Counted from the stretch's first letter, positions 1 through 8,775 are shown. The stretch: DNA of 64,000 bases from JBFWML01 sp050251635 (GCA_050251635.1 JBFWML010000004.1:29808-93807); one strand, 5' to 3'. Program-made: numbers and translations. The notes: generated by a model from the sequence alone, not told the origin.

Positions 1-1826
1 CTTTCGCCGATCGTCTTGAACCGATCGTAAAGCGCCTTCTCCTCGGCCTGCTCAAAGAGCGCAGGGTTAACGGCGCCCAGCCGTGCGGCCTCTTGATCTT
101 TGAGGATATTGGCCACCCGTTTAAAGGTGCTGAAATCCTCTTTAAAGCCGGGCTTGGCGCTGACCCTTGAAAGCGCTTGCGCCTTGCGGGCAATTAAAAG
201 CAGATCGCTTTCGCCGGTTTCGAGCACCGCTTTAAGGATCGAAGGATTCACCTCCAGCACATTCAGAAGCCGCTCTTGGATAAATTCGACAAGCTGGCGC
301 GTATCGAAGGGTTTGTACAGATCCGCCAGCAGCGCCGCAAGCGCATCAAGCGGGCAACTCCAGCCGCGATCGATGACGATGCGGATCACCGAAGCCGCCG
401 CCCGGCGCAAGGCCAAGGGGTCTTTACTGCCGCTGGGAATGTGGCCGATCGAAAAGAGCGCAAAAAGGCTGTCGAGCTTGGTCGCCAAAGAGAGCAGCGC
501 GCCCGTTTGCGTCGCGGGCAGTTGCGAGGCTTCGCCCAAGGGCAGATACTGCTCCCAAATCGCCGTTGCCACCACCTCGGCTTCACCGGCGGCGCGGGCG
601 TAGTGCATCCCCATAATGCCCTGCAATTCGGTAAATTCGTAAACCATCTGGGAGGTCAAGTCAGCCTTGGAAAGCTCCGCCGCCCGGCGTAAATGCGGAT
701 CATTCAACCCGAAAAATTTCTCCAATGCCGCAGCCGCTTTACATTCGCGCTCAAGCTTGTCGTGCAGCGTGCCGAGCCCTTGAACGTAGAGAATCTTTTT
801 AAGCCCCTCGTTGCACAGCCCCTTGGCCAGATCGTTATTCCAGAAAAAGAGCGCGTCGCTCAGGCGGGGGCGCAACACCTTTTCGTTACCCGCCGTCACC
901 GCCGAAAAATCATCGCTCAGCGCATTGCTAACCACCACAAAACGGTTGGTCAGCTTGCCGTTTTGGAAGACGGGAAAGTAGCGCTGATGGCTCTTCATCG
1001 TGGTGATAATCACCTCTTGGGGCAGCTGCAAAAAGCGCTCGTCAAAACCGCCCAGGAGCGCCGTGGGGTGTTCGGTAATCGCCACCACTTCATCCAGCAG
1101 GGTTTCGTCGCGCTCGATGCTCAGCCCCTCGTAAGCCCGCTCCAGCGCCTCAAAATCCGCCAGAATCTTCCCGCGCCGCTTAGCCGCCGAAAGCATCACG
1201 CCCCGCTTGAGCAGAAAATCCTCAAAATGCTCCGTGGAGTTGACCCTCTGCGCATCGTAACTGAACATCCGGTGGCCGAAGGTGATCGCATCGGAACGCA
1301 CGCCGAACACTTCGCAGGGCAAAACCCGCTCACCGTGCAAAACATTGAGCCAGCGCACCGGCCGGACAAACTCAAAGCTATTGCCGCCCCAGCGCATCGT
1401 CTTGCCGAAATTCAGGCTCTTTAAAAAATGCTCGATCACCGCGCCGATGATCTCCTCAAGCGCCTTACCCGTAATGCTCTTTTTAAAGTAGAGCACCTCG
1501 CGGCCCTTTTGCTGCGCAAAGCCGATCGACTCGATCGCAACGCCGCATTTTTTGGCAAAGCCGATCGCCGCGGGCGAAGGCACACCCTCCTTGAAAGCCG
1601 CTTCGCGCGGAGGTCCAAACAGCTCTTCGTGCGCGTCGCTCTGCCGTTCGGGGCAGCGAGGATGCCAGAAAACCAGACGGCGGGGCGTGTACTCAAAGGT
1701 CGATTCGATCTCCAGATTGAACGCCCGGCAGGCGGCTTGGTATTTTTCGTGCAGGACGGGAAGCTCCTTAACCAACGGTACGCCGGGTAGCTCTTCCACA
1801 CCAATTTCAATCAAAAGCGGCTTCAA
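1..1826 (-). CDS. glyS: Glycine--tRNA ligase beta subunit (partial, 3' end outside window)
   Basis: This is the beta chain of the bacterial alpha2-beta2 glycyl-tRNA synthetase, which binds and charges tRNA-Gly in the cytoplasm. The reverse strand reads open from a TTG at 1826 with a GAAAGG ribosome site about 7 bases upstream. The N-terminus MKPLLIEIGVEELPGVPL is the family hallmark (usual form LLxEIGxEELP). About 608 codons are visible, and the reading frame leaves the window with a sequence resembling the end of the C-terminal anticodon-binding region (ALFEQAEEKALYDRF). Beta subunits are usually near 680-700 residues, so roughly 70-90 residues are missing. The alpha subunit glyQ is not in the window. 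It is divergent from the gene at 1940 across a short promoter region. Confidence 0.93.
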   Translation of the reverse strand, partial: MKPLLIEIGVEELPGVPLVKELPVLHEKYQAACRAFNLEIESTFEYTPRRLVFWHPRCPERQSDAHEELFGPPREAAFKEGVPSPAAIGFAKKCGVAIESIGFAQQKGREVLYFKKSITGKALEEIIGAVIEHFLKSLNFGKTMRWGGNSFEFVRPVRWLNVLHGERVLPCEVFGVRSDAITFGHRMFSYDAQRVNSTEHFEDFLLKRGVMLSAAKRRGKILADFEALERAYEGLSIERDETLLDEVVAITEHPTALLGGFDERFLQLPQEVIITTMKSHQRYFPVFQNGKLTNRFVVVSNALSDDFSAVTAGNEKVLRPRLSDALFFWNNDLAKGLCNEGLKKILYVQGLGTLHDKLERECKAAAALEKFFGLNDPHLRRAAELSKADLTSQMVYEFTELQGIMGMHYARAAGEAEVVATAIWEQYLPLGEASQLPATQTGALLSLATKLDSLFALFSIGHIPSGSKDPLALRRAAASVIRIVIDRGWSCPLDALAALLADLYKPFDTRQLVEFIQERLLNVLEVNPSILKAVLETGESDLLLIARKAQALSRVSAKPGFKEDFSTFKRVANILKDQEAARLGAVNPALFEQAEEKALYDRFKTIGE

Positions 1827-1862
1827 AACAGGCCTTTCAACGGGGGTCAAATCTTGGGCGGT

Positions 1863-1893
1863 ATTCTAGGACAAAGCCGCTTTGGGCTACAAT
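1863..1893. promoter_or_regulatory. Overlapping divergent promoters, glyS and 1940 gene
   Basis: On the minus strand TTGTAG (1892-1887) and TAGAAT (1868-1863) are separated by 18 bases, a good sigma-70 pair for glyS. On the plus strand TACAAT (1888-1893) is a -10 candidate for the gene at 1940, with no good -35. The plus -10 lies on top of the minus -35, so the two promoters would compete. Confidence 0.5.
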
Positions 1894-1939
1894 CTTGGGC
1901 TGATCCTTGCGATTTGCATCTAATTAAACGGACCCGCCT

Positions 1940-2779
1940 TTGAAACCAGAAGAGATTCCGCCGCTCGTCTCCCAGTTTTTGGACAATTTCTTTGCCGAAG
2001 AGTTGGGTGTTGCGCAAAAAGAGCTGGATTTCCTCTACGACAACGGTTTTGAAAAACCCACCCTCGATTACATCAAAATGCGCCGCTTTCTGGTAACGGC
2101 GGTCAACAACCTCAAAACCCTCGACCCCAACATTATGGAGGGGCTGCTGCCCAAAATCCATCAGGACACCGAGCGGCTGCACGAATATTTTGCGGAATTT
2201 TTCAAAAAAACCCGGCTGGCCAAACTGGTCTATGTGCGCGATTTTCTCCCCTCCGTACCCGAATATAAGCAGCTTCAAGACGAGGTCACCATCACCGAAG
2301 CGATGAAAAAGCGCTTTCAGTCCATTGCCGCCAGCACCGATCGCGAACTGGCCGCCGCCGCACCGCCGAGAACCCCCGAGGAGCTGACCTATCTCAAACA
2401 GCTGCGCGCCCGCAACGTCGATGCGATCGACGGGCTCGCCAAAGCCAAAGACAAGCTGGTCATCATCTCCCAGCAGCTTAAGGAGATGGAAGAAGGCATG
2501 AGCGCCGAGTTTTTCAAGCAGTATCAGGAGTATGTGGACAATCTGCGCGAAGGACTCAACGAAATCATCAACACCAAAAGCTACTACTTCGACAAGCTGC
2601 TTTGGAACCGCGCTTCCCAGTCGGCCAGTATCAAAAAGTTTTTCCATCAGGCGCGGATCGAAGGGGAATTTAGCACCAAGACTTTTATCCAGTACTATCT
2701 GCGCAATATCGACGTGGAAAAGTCCAGCACCTCCGACTGGCACAACTACCTGCACGAAGTGCTGAAGGTTCTGGAGTAG
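1940..2779 (+). CDS. Conserved hypothetical helical protein
   Basis: This 279-residue protein starts at TTG with only a weak ribosome site. It has no signal peptide or membrane segment and is rich in charged residues with heptad-like helical stretches, so a soluble, mostly alpha-helical protein is likely. I recognise no catalytic motif and no named domain. It ends two bases before the start of the cyclic-nucleotide-binding-domain gene at 2782, so the two are almost certainly one transcription unit, and it may be a partner or target of that regulator. It could be a Campylobacterota-specific family, but this is inference from the context only. Confidence 0.75.
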   Translation: MKPEEIPPLVSQFLDNFFAEELGVAQKELDFLYDNGFEKPTLDYIKMRRFLVTAVNNLKTLDPNIMEGLLPKIHQDTERLHEYFAEFFKKTRLAKLVYVRDFLPSVPEYKQLQDEVTITEAMKKRFQSIAASTDRELAAAAPPRTPEELTYLKQLRARNVDAIDGLAKAKDKLVIISQQLKEMEEGMSAEFFKQYQEYVDNLREGLNEIINTKSYYFDKLLWNRASQSASIKKFFHQARIEGEFSTKTFIQYYLRNIDVEKSSTSDWHNYLHEVLKVLE

Positions 2780-2781
2780 CC

Positions 2782-3444
2782 ATGTTCCACCATACCGAAT
2801 ACACCCCGGCGGAAATCAAACTGCTTCTTGAGGTCGGCAGCGTCCACAAGCGGCGGGAACTTGTCTCCAGCGCGCAGGCCGACGACGAAGCCCAGGCCGC
2901 TGCGGCCGCGCAGGCGCAAGAACCCGCGCAACCGGCAGCCCGCGAGGAGGTCGATCTGCCCCCCGGCGTCACGGCTGCGCAGCACAAGCTGATGGAGATC
3001 GCCTCGCGGATCTATCTCTTTGAGGGACTCACACCGCAAGATGTTCTAAAAATCACGAAAAACGTCCGGTTTATGCGGTTTAAACCCAAAGAGATTCTCT
3101 TCTCTCAAGGGGAGATCGGGCGGGAGATTTTCTTTATTCTTTCGGGCAAGATCGATGTCAAGGCCTCGCTGGAGGCGACCGATCGCCACCCCAAAACCAC
3201 CGCCACCGTCGGACGGATCGACCCGGGCAATATTCTGGGGGAAATGGCCTTTATCACCCACCGTCCGCGCAGCGCGACGGGCATCTCCGCCGCCGAAAAC
3301 ACCACCGCGATCGGCTTTGAGATCGATGACGATGCCGTCAGTGAAGAGACCGCCTTTTTATTCCTGCAGCTTTATATCAACATCTCCCACGGCATGGCCG
3401 AAAAACTGGAGCGCTGCAACACCCTTCTGCTACGGCAGGGCTGA
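2782..3444 (+). CDS. Cyclic nucleotide-binding domain protein without DNA-binding domain
   Basis: This 220-residue protein has an Ala/Gln/Pro-rich linker (about residues 33-60) followed by a Crp/cNMP-binding jelly roll (about residues 75-200). The visible fold signatures are the glycines of GEIGREIFFILSGKI and the phosphate-binding-cassette-like stretch GNILGEMAFITHRPRSATG, which has the Arg-Ser-Ala typical of cNMP binders. There is no C-terminal helix-turn-helix, so it is not a classical CRP/FNR transcription factor. It probably acts through protein contacts, perhaps with the product of the gene immediately upstream. Whether it binds cAMP, c-di-GMP or nothing cannot be told from sequence alone. 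It converges with, and directly abuts, the gene at 3445. Confidence 0.8.
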   Translation: MFHHTEYTPAEIKLLLEVGSVHKRRELVSSAQADDEAQAAAAAQAQEPAQPAAREEVDLPPGVTAAQHKLMEIASRIYLFEGLTPQDVLKITKNVRFMRFKPKEILFSQGEIGREIFFILSGKIDVKASLEATDRHPKTTATVGRIDPGNILGEMAFITHRPRSATGISAAENTTAIGFEIDDDAVSEETAFLFLQLYINISHGMAEKLERCNTLLLRQG

Positions 3445-3894
3445 TTAGAGCTTTTGCCCGCCCTGGGGAACCGGGGGCGGAGGCGGCGTGCCCGCCTGCT
3501 TTTTCTCCAGTTCGCTCAGTTGCATCTCCAGCTCTTCAAACCGTTTTTGCAACAAAGCGACCACATCGTCGTTGCTGTTGCGCTGATAGTTGGCGTCCAC
3601 CACCAGCTCCCGCAGGAAATCCACCTCCTCCTTCAAAGAGGCGATCTGACGGGCAAACTCCTCCATCTGTGCGGCATAAAGCCTGCGGTGACGTTCGCTC
3701 TCTTCGCGGATCTGCTCACCGAGAAAAACCTTAGCCTGCTCGACGGTGAGATTCATCTCCACCAGCAGTTCGGCTTTAATCTGTTCTTTGAGTTTGGTGG
3801 AAAGATAGAACTCCACAAAATCGCGGTGTTCGATCATCGACTGTTCGGCATAGAGGGGAAAGAGGATAAGAAAGATCAGATATAAACGCTTCAT
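3445..3894 (-). CDS. Periplasmic coiled-coil protein of unknown function
   Basis: This 149-residue protein has an N-terminal signal peptide (MKRLYLIFLILFPLYA, cleavage likely after YA). A long charged coiled coil follows (about residues 50-135, with many Glu, Lys, Leu and Gln). The tail is proline-rich and ends GGQKL. It is probably exported and forms rods or oligomers in the periplasm. No enzymatic motif is visible. Its start is 37 bases downstream of the end of the minus-strand lipoprotein/oxidoreductase operon, so read-through from that operon is possible. Confidence 0.72.
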   Translation of the reverse strand: MKRLYLIFLILFPLYAEQSMIEHRDFVEFYLSTKLKEQIKAELLVEMNLTVEQAKVFLGEQIREESERHRRLYAAQMEEFARQIASLKEEVDFLRELVVDANYQRNSNDDVVALLQKRFEELEMQLSELEKKQAGTPPPPPVPQGGQKL

Positions 3895-3931
3895 CGGTTA
3901 GTCCTCAGGGTTTTCACCGATTAAGCAAACA

Positions 3932-4963
3932 TCAGTCCAATCTAATCCTGTCGCCCGTTTCGATACTTTTGTAAATTGCCGAAAGCAGCACCAGAGAACG
4001 CCTGCCCTCGCGGGCGTCGATCGCACCGGCACAGGCGTTATTCTGCAAACAGTCGGCCACCGCGCGATAAAAATCGAAATGGCCGTATCCGTAAACCGTC
4101 GGCGGCTCGGTGGCTGCGGCGTAAATACCGGCATCCTCCGGCCGGCTTTCGTCAAAGGCCCACAGCTCCATACGGTTGAGCGCTTTGCCGCCAATCCGCG
4201 CCATGCCCCTTTCGCCAATCAGCGTCACGGAACCTTCGCGATCGAACCCCGGCGCATGGTTGGTGACATTCACGGTGGCGATCAGCCCCGCTTCAAAGCT
4301 TACCAAAGCGGCGGCGTAATCCTCTACTTCCAGACCGAAACGGTGGCCGGCGGCGGCGTAAACCGACTGCGGATTTTGATCGGCCAGCCACAGGAGCAGA
4401 TCGAGATAGTGAACCGACTGGTTGGTCAAAACGCCGCCGGCCATCTTGCGATCGGCGTGCCAGGCAAGCGGCCCTTCGTAGTAACTGCGCTCCCGGTGCC
4501 AAAACATCGAAACCTGCGCGCTGAGCAGCTTTCCAAAACGCCCCTCTCCAAGCGCCTGCTTCACCCGCGTAACCGGAGGGTTGTAGCGGTTTTGCAAAAT
4601 CGTAAACAGCCGCGTGCCGCGCGATTGCGCCAGAGCGATGAGCGCATCGGCCTCCTCGACGCTCATGGCCAGCGGCTTTTCCACCGCCACCGCCGCAACG
4701 CCCGCTTCGATCGCCTGCATTGCCATCGGGGCGTGCAATCCATTGGCCACGTTGAGCACCAGCAGATCGGGCTGTTCGCTTTTAAGCAGGGTTTCGTAGT
4801 CGGAATAGGCCCTCGCCCCCGTTGCCTTAGCCGTCATTTTGAGCGCATCGGCCGACACGTCGCAAACGGCTGCAATCTTGTAGCGATCGGCCAGTTTTTT
4901 CAGTGCGTCCAGATGGGCGATTTGCGTCACACGGCCGCATCCGACAAGGGCGATCGAAAGCAT
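3932..4963 (-). CDS. Gfo/Idh/MocA family NAD(P)-dependent oxidoreductase
   Basis: The product (343 residues) has an N-terminal Rossmann fold with the dinucleotide motif VGCGRVTQIAH and the family signature EKP (in VAVEKPLAMSVEEADAL, about residue 95). The C-terminal half (TNQSVHYLDLLLWL) carries the substrate-side His. Members oxidise sugars or sugar nucleotides. The closest features I recall are in WlbA-type UDP-sugar 3-dehydrogenases, but the substrate cannot be assigned. The ATG overlaps the stop of the upstream lipoprotein gene (TGATG), so it is translated with the envelope lipoprotein operon. That is an unusual neighbourhood for this enzyme and suggests a role in surface glycan or cell-wall sugar metabolism (inference). 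Confidence 0.85.
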   Translation of the reverse strand: MLSIALVGCGRVTQIAHLDALKKLADRYKIAAVCDVSADALKMTAKATGARAYSDYETLLKSEQPDLLVLNVANGLHAPMAMQAIEAGVAAVAVEKPLAMSVEEADALIALAQSRGTRLFTILQNRYNPPVTRVKQALGEGRFGKLLSAQVSMFWHRERSYYEGPLAWHADRKMAGGVLTNQSVHYLDLLLWLADQNPQSVYAAAGHRFGLEVEDYAAALVSFEAGLIATVNVTNHAPGFDREGSVTLIGERGMARIGGKALNRMELWAFDESRPEDAGIYAAATEPPTVYGYGHFDFYRAVADCLQNNACAGAIDAREGRRSLVLLSAIYKSIETGDRIRLD

Positions 4964-5481
4964 CAGTATCGCTCCAAAAAGCGGTCCATGTCGTCAAAGG
5001 CGCGGATCATTACAGCCTGCTCGTAGAGCAGATCGTCCTCGCGGATGCCGCGGATAATCGCCTCCTTAACAAGCGCCGTCGCCTCCTTTTTAGGAACCCC
5101 CAGCAGCAGATGGTAGCGATCGCCCCTTTGCTGCGCGTCGATTTTTTGCGCCCTTGAAAGCAGGCGTTCGACCGTCTCATCCGAAACACCCTGCACGAGC
5201 CAGCGGGCCGTTTCGTCGTCTCCCAGTCCGTTTTCGGCGACAAACTCGCCCATGATGCGCTCGATACTGCCGGCCAGCTTTGTCCGCAACGCCGATTCCG
5301 CGGCCAGCCGGCTGCGCCCTTCGCACCGCTGCGTCGTCTCCTGAATACCGCAGGCAACAAAGGCCGACGCCTCAAAAACACCGGCCGTCAGGGGCGCATC
5401 AATCCATGCGGGTTTTGGCTTCAGGGCGCACCCGGCCACAACAAATATCAACGCCGCAAGGGCAAAAACGGCTCTTTTCAC
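4963..5481 (-). CDS. Putative outer-membrane lipoprotein
   Basis: This is a 172-residue lipoprotein. The signal peptide ends in a lipobox VAGC (Cys at about residue 18), so the mature protein would be lipid-anchored. The rest is a small alpha/beta domain with two further Cys (GIQETTQRCEG region). Its length and position after an LPP20-like gene suggest a diverged member of the same LPP20/CsgG-associated lipoprotein group. Its start overlaps the upstream gene's stop by 4 bases and its stop overlaps the oxidoreductase start, so translation is coupled on both sides. Confidence 0.72.
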   Translation of the reverse strand: MKRAVFALAALIFVVAGCALKPKPAWIDAPLTAGVFEASAFVACGIQETTQRCEGRSRLAAESALRTKLAGSIERIMGEFVAENGLGDDETARWLVQGVSDETVERLLSRAQKIDAQQRGDRYHLLLGVPKKEATALVKEAIIRGIREDDLLYEQAVMIRAFDDMDRFLERY

Positions 5482-6458
5482 GGGCGTTCCGGATTCATCA
5501 GATGTCCGGGCAGCTCCCCTTCGAGCCTTTGAGCCAGAGCGCGTTCGGCCCGTTCGAGCGCCGAAGCGGGATTGGTGGCGGAACTTTTGGCCTCAAAACG
5601 CCAACGGTTGCGTAAAGCGCCCTCTTTTTGGGACAAAGACGCCTCCAAAACCAGCAAACTCCAGTGCCACCCCTCCTGCAGCCGGACTTCGCTTTGAAGC
5701 GTCGCGTGCAAAATATAGTGCGCCTGCGCCGGCTCAACCAGCACAAATCCCGCCTTGCCCAACGCGGAAACAACTGCGCCGCGGGCCTTGGCGTCTTCGG
5801 CGGTGACGGCCAGCTTCAGCTCCCTTAGGGCCGTCAGGCGCTCGTTTTTCAGGGCGCTTGACGGTTCGTAAACGCCCGCCGAACGGCCCTGCAAAACTGC
5901 GATGACCGCATTTTTGGCTTCCCGCTCCTCAAGCCGCTCTGCCGCCTTTTGCAGCAGCCCCAGACGGATCAATCCGTCCTCTTCCGCAGCCGCCCGCCGC
6001 CGGAGGGTGCCGATTTCCGATTCCAGCTGCCCCATCTCCTCCTCAAGCCTGTTTGCCGCCTTGCGCCGATCGAGGACTGCAAGCGCGTAGTGCAGGTCGC
6101 GTCCGGCATCAAACCAGCGATCGGCAATCTCAACCCCCTCGATCGTGCGGCTTGCCCTAGAAAGCGTCTGCGAAGAAAAACTGCTTTCATAGGCGCCGCC
6201 CGCTCCGACGCTCGTTTGGCTAAGCGTGCTGCTTTCGACGGTGACCTCCAAGGTCTTTATCAAATCCGATCGGGCCCGATCGGCGGCAATCGTCTGATTC
6301 GCGCCGCTTCCCCGGCCGCTCAGATAGACAGATTCCGGATATTTCGCGCTTTGCGCGATGACCCAGTCGGGCTCTTTGGGTTTGACCGCGGAAGGGTTTT
6401 TTGCGGCGCATCCCAGCCACAAAAAGGCGATACAAAAAGCGGCGGCGGCTCGTTTCAT
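5478..6458 (-). CDS. LPP20-like lipoprotein
   Basis: This 326-residue lipoprotein has the lipobox LWLGC. After it comes PDWVIAQSAKYPESVYLSGRGSG and then ARSDLIKTLEVTVESS, the pattern of the LPP20 lipoprotein domain (a short alpha/beta unit in which repeated 'ARA.A...L' helices follow a beta strand). A charged coiled coil lies in the middle (about residues 130-180), with a second alpha/beta domain at the C-terminus. LPP20 proteins are outer-membrane lipoproteins found beside LpoB/CsgG-like genes, and this one sits two genes downstream of lpoB. The exact function is unknown. Confidence 0.78.
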   Translation of the reverse strand: MKRAAAAFCIAFLWLGCAAKNPSAVKPKEPDWVIAQSAKYPESVYLSGRGSGANQTIAADRARSDLIKTLEVTVESSTLSQTSVGAGGAYESSFSSQTLSRASRTIEGVEIADRWFDAGRDLHYALAVLDRRKAANRLEEEMGQLESEIGTLRRRAAAEEDGLIRLGLLQKAAERLEEREAKNAVIAVLQGRSAGVYEPSSALKNERLTALRELKLAVTAEDAKARGAVVSALGKAGFVLVEPAQAHYILHATLQSEVRLQEGWHWSLLVLEASLSQKEGALRNRWRFEAKSSATNPASALERAERALAQRLEGELPGHLMNPERP

Positions 6459-6481
6459 GGCTTCTCCTTCAGACCGGACGG

Positions 6482-7771
6482 CTAGCGAATAAAATGGGGG
6501 GTGAAAAAGCGGGTTTTGCCCGCCTTGATCTCAACCTGTTCAAAGGTCCGCCGCATCAAGACGCCGCCGCCGTAACCCAGCACGTCGGCTTCGAGGGTAT
6601 AAACCCCGGGCGGCAGACGAAGCCGGGCGATATAAACTTCATCGGGCAGCGTCAGCCAGCTGCGTGTGTCGGCGGTTTCGGTCATGACCGCCGCGATATT
6701 GGCCACCAATCCCGCCAGTTGACCGCTTCGCTTTTCGGTTTCGCGGGCGACGTTGTCCTTAACGATCACCCGGGCAATCGCACGGGCGGTAATGACGGGT
6801 CTTTTGACCTCCAGAATATGGCGGGCGACGGCGGAGATATCGTGGTAGCGCACCCCCAGGCTTGTGCGGTTTGCGCCCTGAACCCGAAGCGCCGTGGCAT
6901 AACGCGGGCGCGTCTCATAGCGCGGCAGCGACACCCGCACCAGCCGGCCGGAGGCCGCATGCACCATCGTGGACTCTTCGCGCTTAATGGGGGCCAGCCC
7001 CACGCTGGCGATCACCACCGCTTCGCCCTCGCCGCTGCCGGGCAGCATCGGCTGCCAGCGGGTCATGCCGAAGCTCTCCTGAAAGCGCCGGTTTTCGTCC
7101 TTAAGCCCCATGCGATCGCTCAGACGGAGCAGATCGGCCTTAAGCTGGGGCGGCGGCGGAAGCTGAAAATGCTTTTCGTAGGACAGATAGGTTTGATAGG
7201 CTTTGCGGTAGGCGATCATCGCATCGGACTCGTCGCCGAGCGCCTCAAAAACGACACCCGAAAGATACCGCGCAAGCGCATCCTCCCGGTAGTCACCCTT
7301 GAAGCCGCGCAGAGCCATTTCGGTCAGCCGCACATCCGCCTGCAGCGCCTCGACCCGCGCACCGTAAAGATCACCCAGTTCTAAATAGTTCAGCGCGCTG
7401 TAGATATGCACAAAAACCTGCTCGAACTCCTCGCCCGCATAGGCGGCGGTCGAGTCGTTGAGAATAAAGGTTCCCGCCTGTTCGGTGACGCTGGCGACGT
7501 CAAAGCTCTCCATGGTTTTTTTGGCGCTCTCGAAGGCGGCGTTGCTGGCGGCATACTCTCCGCTCATTCTCAGCAGCATGGCGCGGTTAAGCAGATGCAG
7601 CAGCCGATCGCCCGCGGCGGGTTTTTGCTTGTCAAGTTGAGCCAGAGCCGCCTTGGGGTTGCCCCCCATCAGCTCCTTTTCGATCGGCGCAAAGGCGGCG
7701 CTGTGCGGCGCGCATCCGCCCAACATCAGCGCAAAGGCAGCGGCGGCAAAAAAAACGAAGGGCTTGACCAC
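6482..7771 (-). CDS. COG3014-like lipoprotein with tetratricopeptide-like helices
   Basis: The product (429 residues) has a lipobox LGGC. An N-terminal helical region (about residues 30-210) reads like degenerate TPR repeats (NRAMLLRMSGEYAASNAAFE, LNYLELGDLYGARVEALQADV). The C-terminal region is beta-rich (LPPGVYTLEADVLGYGGG). This layout and its place directly downstream of lpoB match the COG3014 family, which in many Gram-negatives is encoded next to LpoB and LPP20 proteins. It is presumably an outer-membrane-anchored partner in that assembly. No catalytic motif is visible. Confidence 0.75.
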   Translation of the reverse strand: MVKPFVFFAAAAFALMLGGCAPHSAAFAPIEKELMGGNPKAALAQLDKQKPAAGDRLLHLLNRAMLLRMSGEYAASNAAFESAKKTMESFDVASVTEQAGTFILNDSTAAYAGEEFEQVFVHIYSALNYLELGDLYGARVEALQADVRLTEMALRGFKGDYREDALARYLSGVVFEALGDESDAMIAYRKAYQTYLSYEKHFQLPPPPQLKADLLRLSDRMGLKDENRRFQESFGMTRWQPMLPGSGEGEAVVIASVGLAPIKREESTMVHAASGRLVRVSLPRYETRPRYATALRVQGANRTSLGVRYHDISAVARHILEVKRPVITARAIARVIVKDNVARETEKRSGQLAGLVANIAAVMTETADTRSWLTLPDEVYIARLRLPPGVYTLEADVLGYGGGVLMRRTFEQVEIKAGKTRFFTPHFIR

Positions 7772-7780
7772 CCGGACTCC

Positions 7781-8389
7781 TTAGGGGCGGACTTTGGCGC
7801 GCTCAACCAGCTTGCGGATTTTCTTTTGGCCGATCCAGACCATGCGGTTATCGGCGACGCTTGTGAGCGTCAGATCGACTTGATAGTACTTGACCGCCGT
7901 TTTGCCTTCGGTGTCGATAATGGTGCTGATGGTGCCCGTTAGTACAAAATCCGCGCCAATCTCCTGCCCCATCGCCTTGCGGGTGTCTTCACGGGCGTGG
8001 ACGTCCTGCTGACGGCGCTCTTCGCGGATTTCGCCCCGATCGTCCTGTGAAGCGACAAACTCGATCTCGCCGGAGTTGATCATCGCCCGCTGAATGTCGG
8101 CGATAAAGGTGTTCATATTGATATGCTCATGGCTGAGATTGCGCAAAGTGCCCACCGTCACCACCGGCTCTTTTCCGGTGCGGGAAGTGTGAACCGAGAG
8201 CCAGCGCTGTTTAAGCATATCGCCGATCATCTCCTGGGAAACAAGACGGGAGTCGGTGTCGTTCCAGTTGCCGCTGAGATCAATCTGTTCTTCCAGGCCC
8301 ACGCGGGTCACTTTCGGGCCGCAGCCGCTCATCAAAACAGCAACAACGCCCAAGCTCAAAAAGCCGGCGATAAAGGGTTTTAAGGACAT
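7781..8389 (-). CDS. lpoB: LpoB-like penicillin-binding protein activator lipoprotein
   Basis: This 202-residue lipoprotein has lipobox LMSGC and the LpoB/COG3417 signature: DLSGNWNDTDSRLVSQEM near the N-terminus, then a CsgG/TolB-like alpha/beta domain with ADFVLTGTISTI, YQVDLTLTSVADNRMVWIGQKKIRKL. In Escherichia coli LpoB is an outer-membrane lipoprotein that reaches through the periplasm to activate PBP1B. Whether the partner here is a PBP1-type enzyme is an inference. It is the first gene of the five-gene operon 8389-3932 and lies just downstream of rnpB on the same strand. The gene symbol is by family resemblance. Confidence 0.85.
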   Translation of the reverse strand: MSLKPFIAGFLSLGVVAVLMSGCGPKVTRVGLEEQIDLSGNWNDTDSRLVSQEMIGDMLKQRWLSVHTSRTGKEPVVTVGTLRNLSHEHINMNTFIADIQRAMINSGEIEFVASQDDRGEIREERRQQDVHAREDTRKAMGQEIGADFVLTGTISTIIDTEGKTAVKYYQVDLTLTSVADNRMVWIGQKKIRKLVERAKVRP

Positions 8390-8456
8390 GAAATTCCTTT
8401 AATAAAGAGGTTGAAGATGGTATTGGAAGGGGTGTTAATACTGCCTGAAACAAACA

Positions 8457-8775
8457 CGGTGCGACGATAAGCCGGGTTCTGTCGTGGGTGACGATTTCTC
8501 TAGAGGACGCCTTACGGCGCCGCTTAAGCGAAGCGCTCATTAGGATGCAGAGCTTTAACCTGGCGCTTCTTGCTGCGGGTTGGGTTTACCTAGCTGCCCC
8601 TGTTGCCAAGGGCACTGGTGGGCTCTTACCCCACCGTTTCACCCTCACCCCGAAGGGCGGTCTGCTCTCTGTTGCACTTTCCCTCAGGTTACCCTGGCCG
8701 TCCGTTAGACGGAACCCTGCTCTGCAGCAGCCCGGACTTTCCTCGTACTTGCGTACGCCGTCACCTGTCGCACCG
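8457..8775 (-). ncRNA. rnpB: RNase P RNA (bacterial type A)
   Basis: This is the catalytic RNA of ribonuclease P, which removes the 5' leader of pre-tRNAs. On the reverse strand the conserved block GAGGAAAGTCCGGGCTGC lies near the 5' end, AGGGTGAAACGGTGGGGTAAGAG is followed by the P10-P12 region, and the 3' end carries ACAGAACCCGGCTTATCG. The outer helix P1 is a perfect 9-bp pairing between 8775-8767 and 8465-8457 (CGGTGCGAC with GTCGCACCG), which fixes both ends and gives 319 nt. The length is short for type A but usual for this phylum. Confidence 0.96.

Noticed and set aside
1847..2755. 302-codon open frame antisense to the gene at 1940
   Set aside because: Antisense shadow frames are long throughout this GC-rich window (also opposite secA, purH, leuA and murA). 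It lacks a ribosome site, and the sense strand has the more natural composition.
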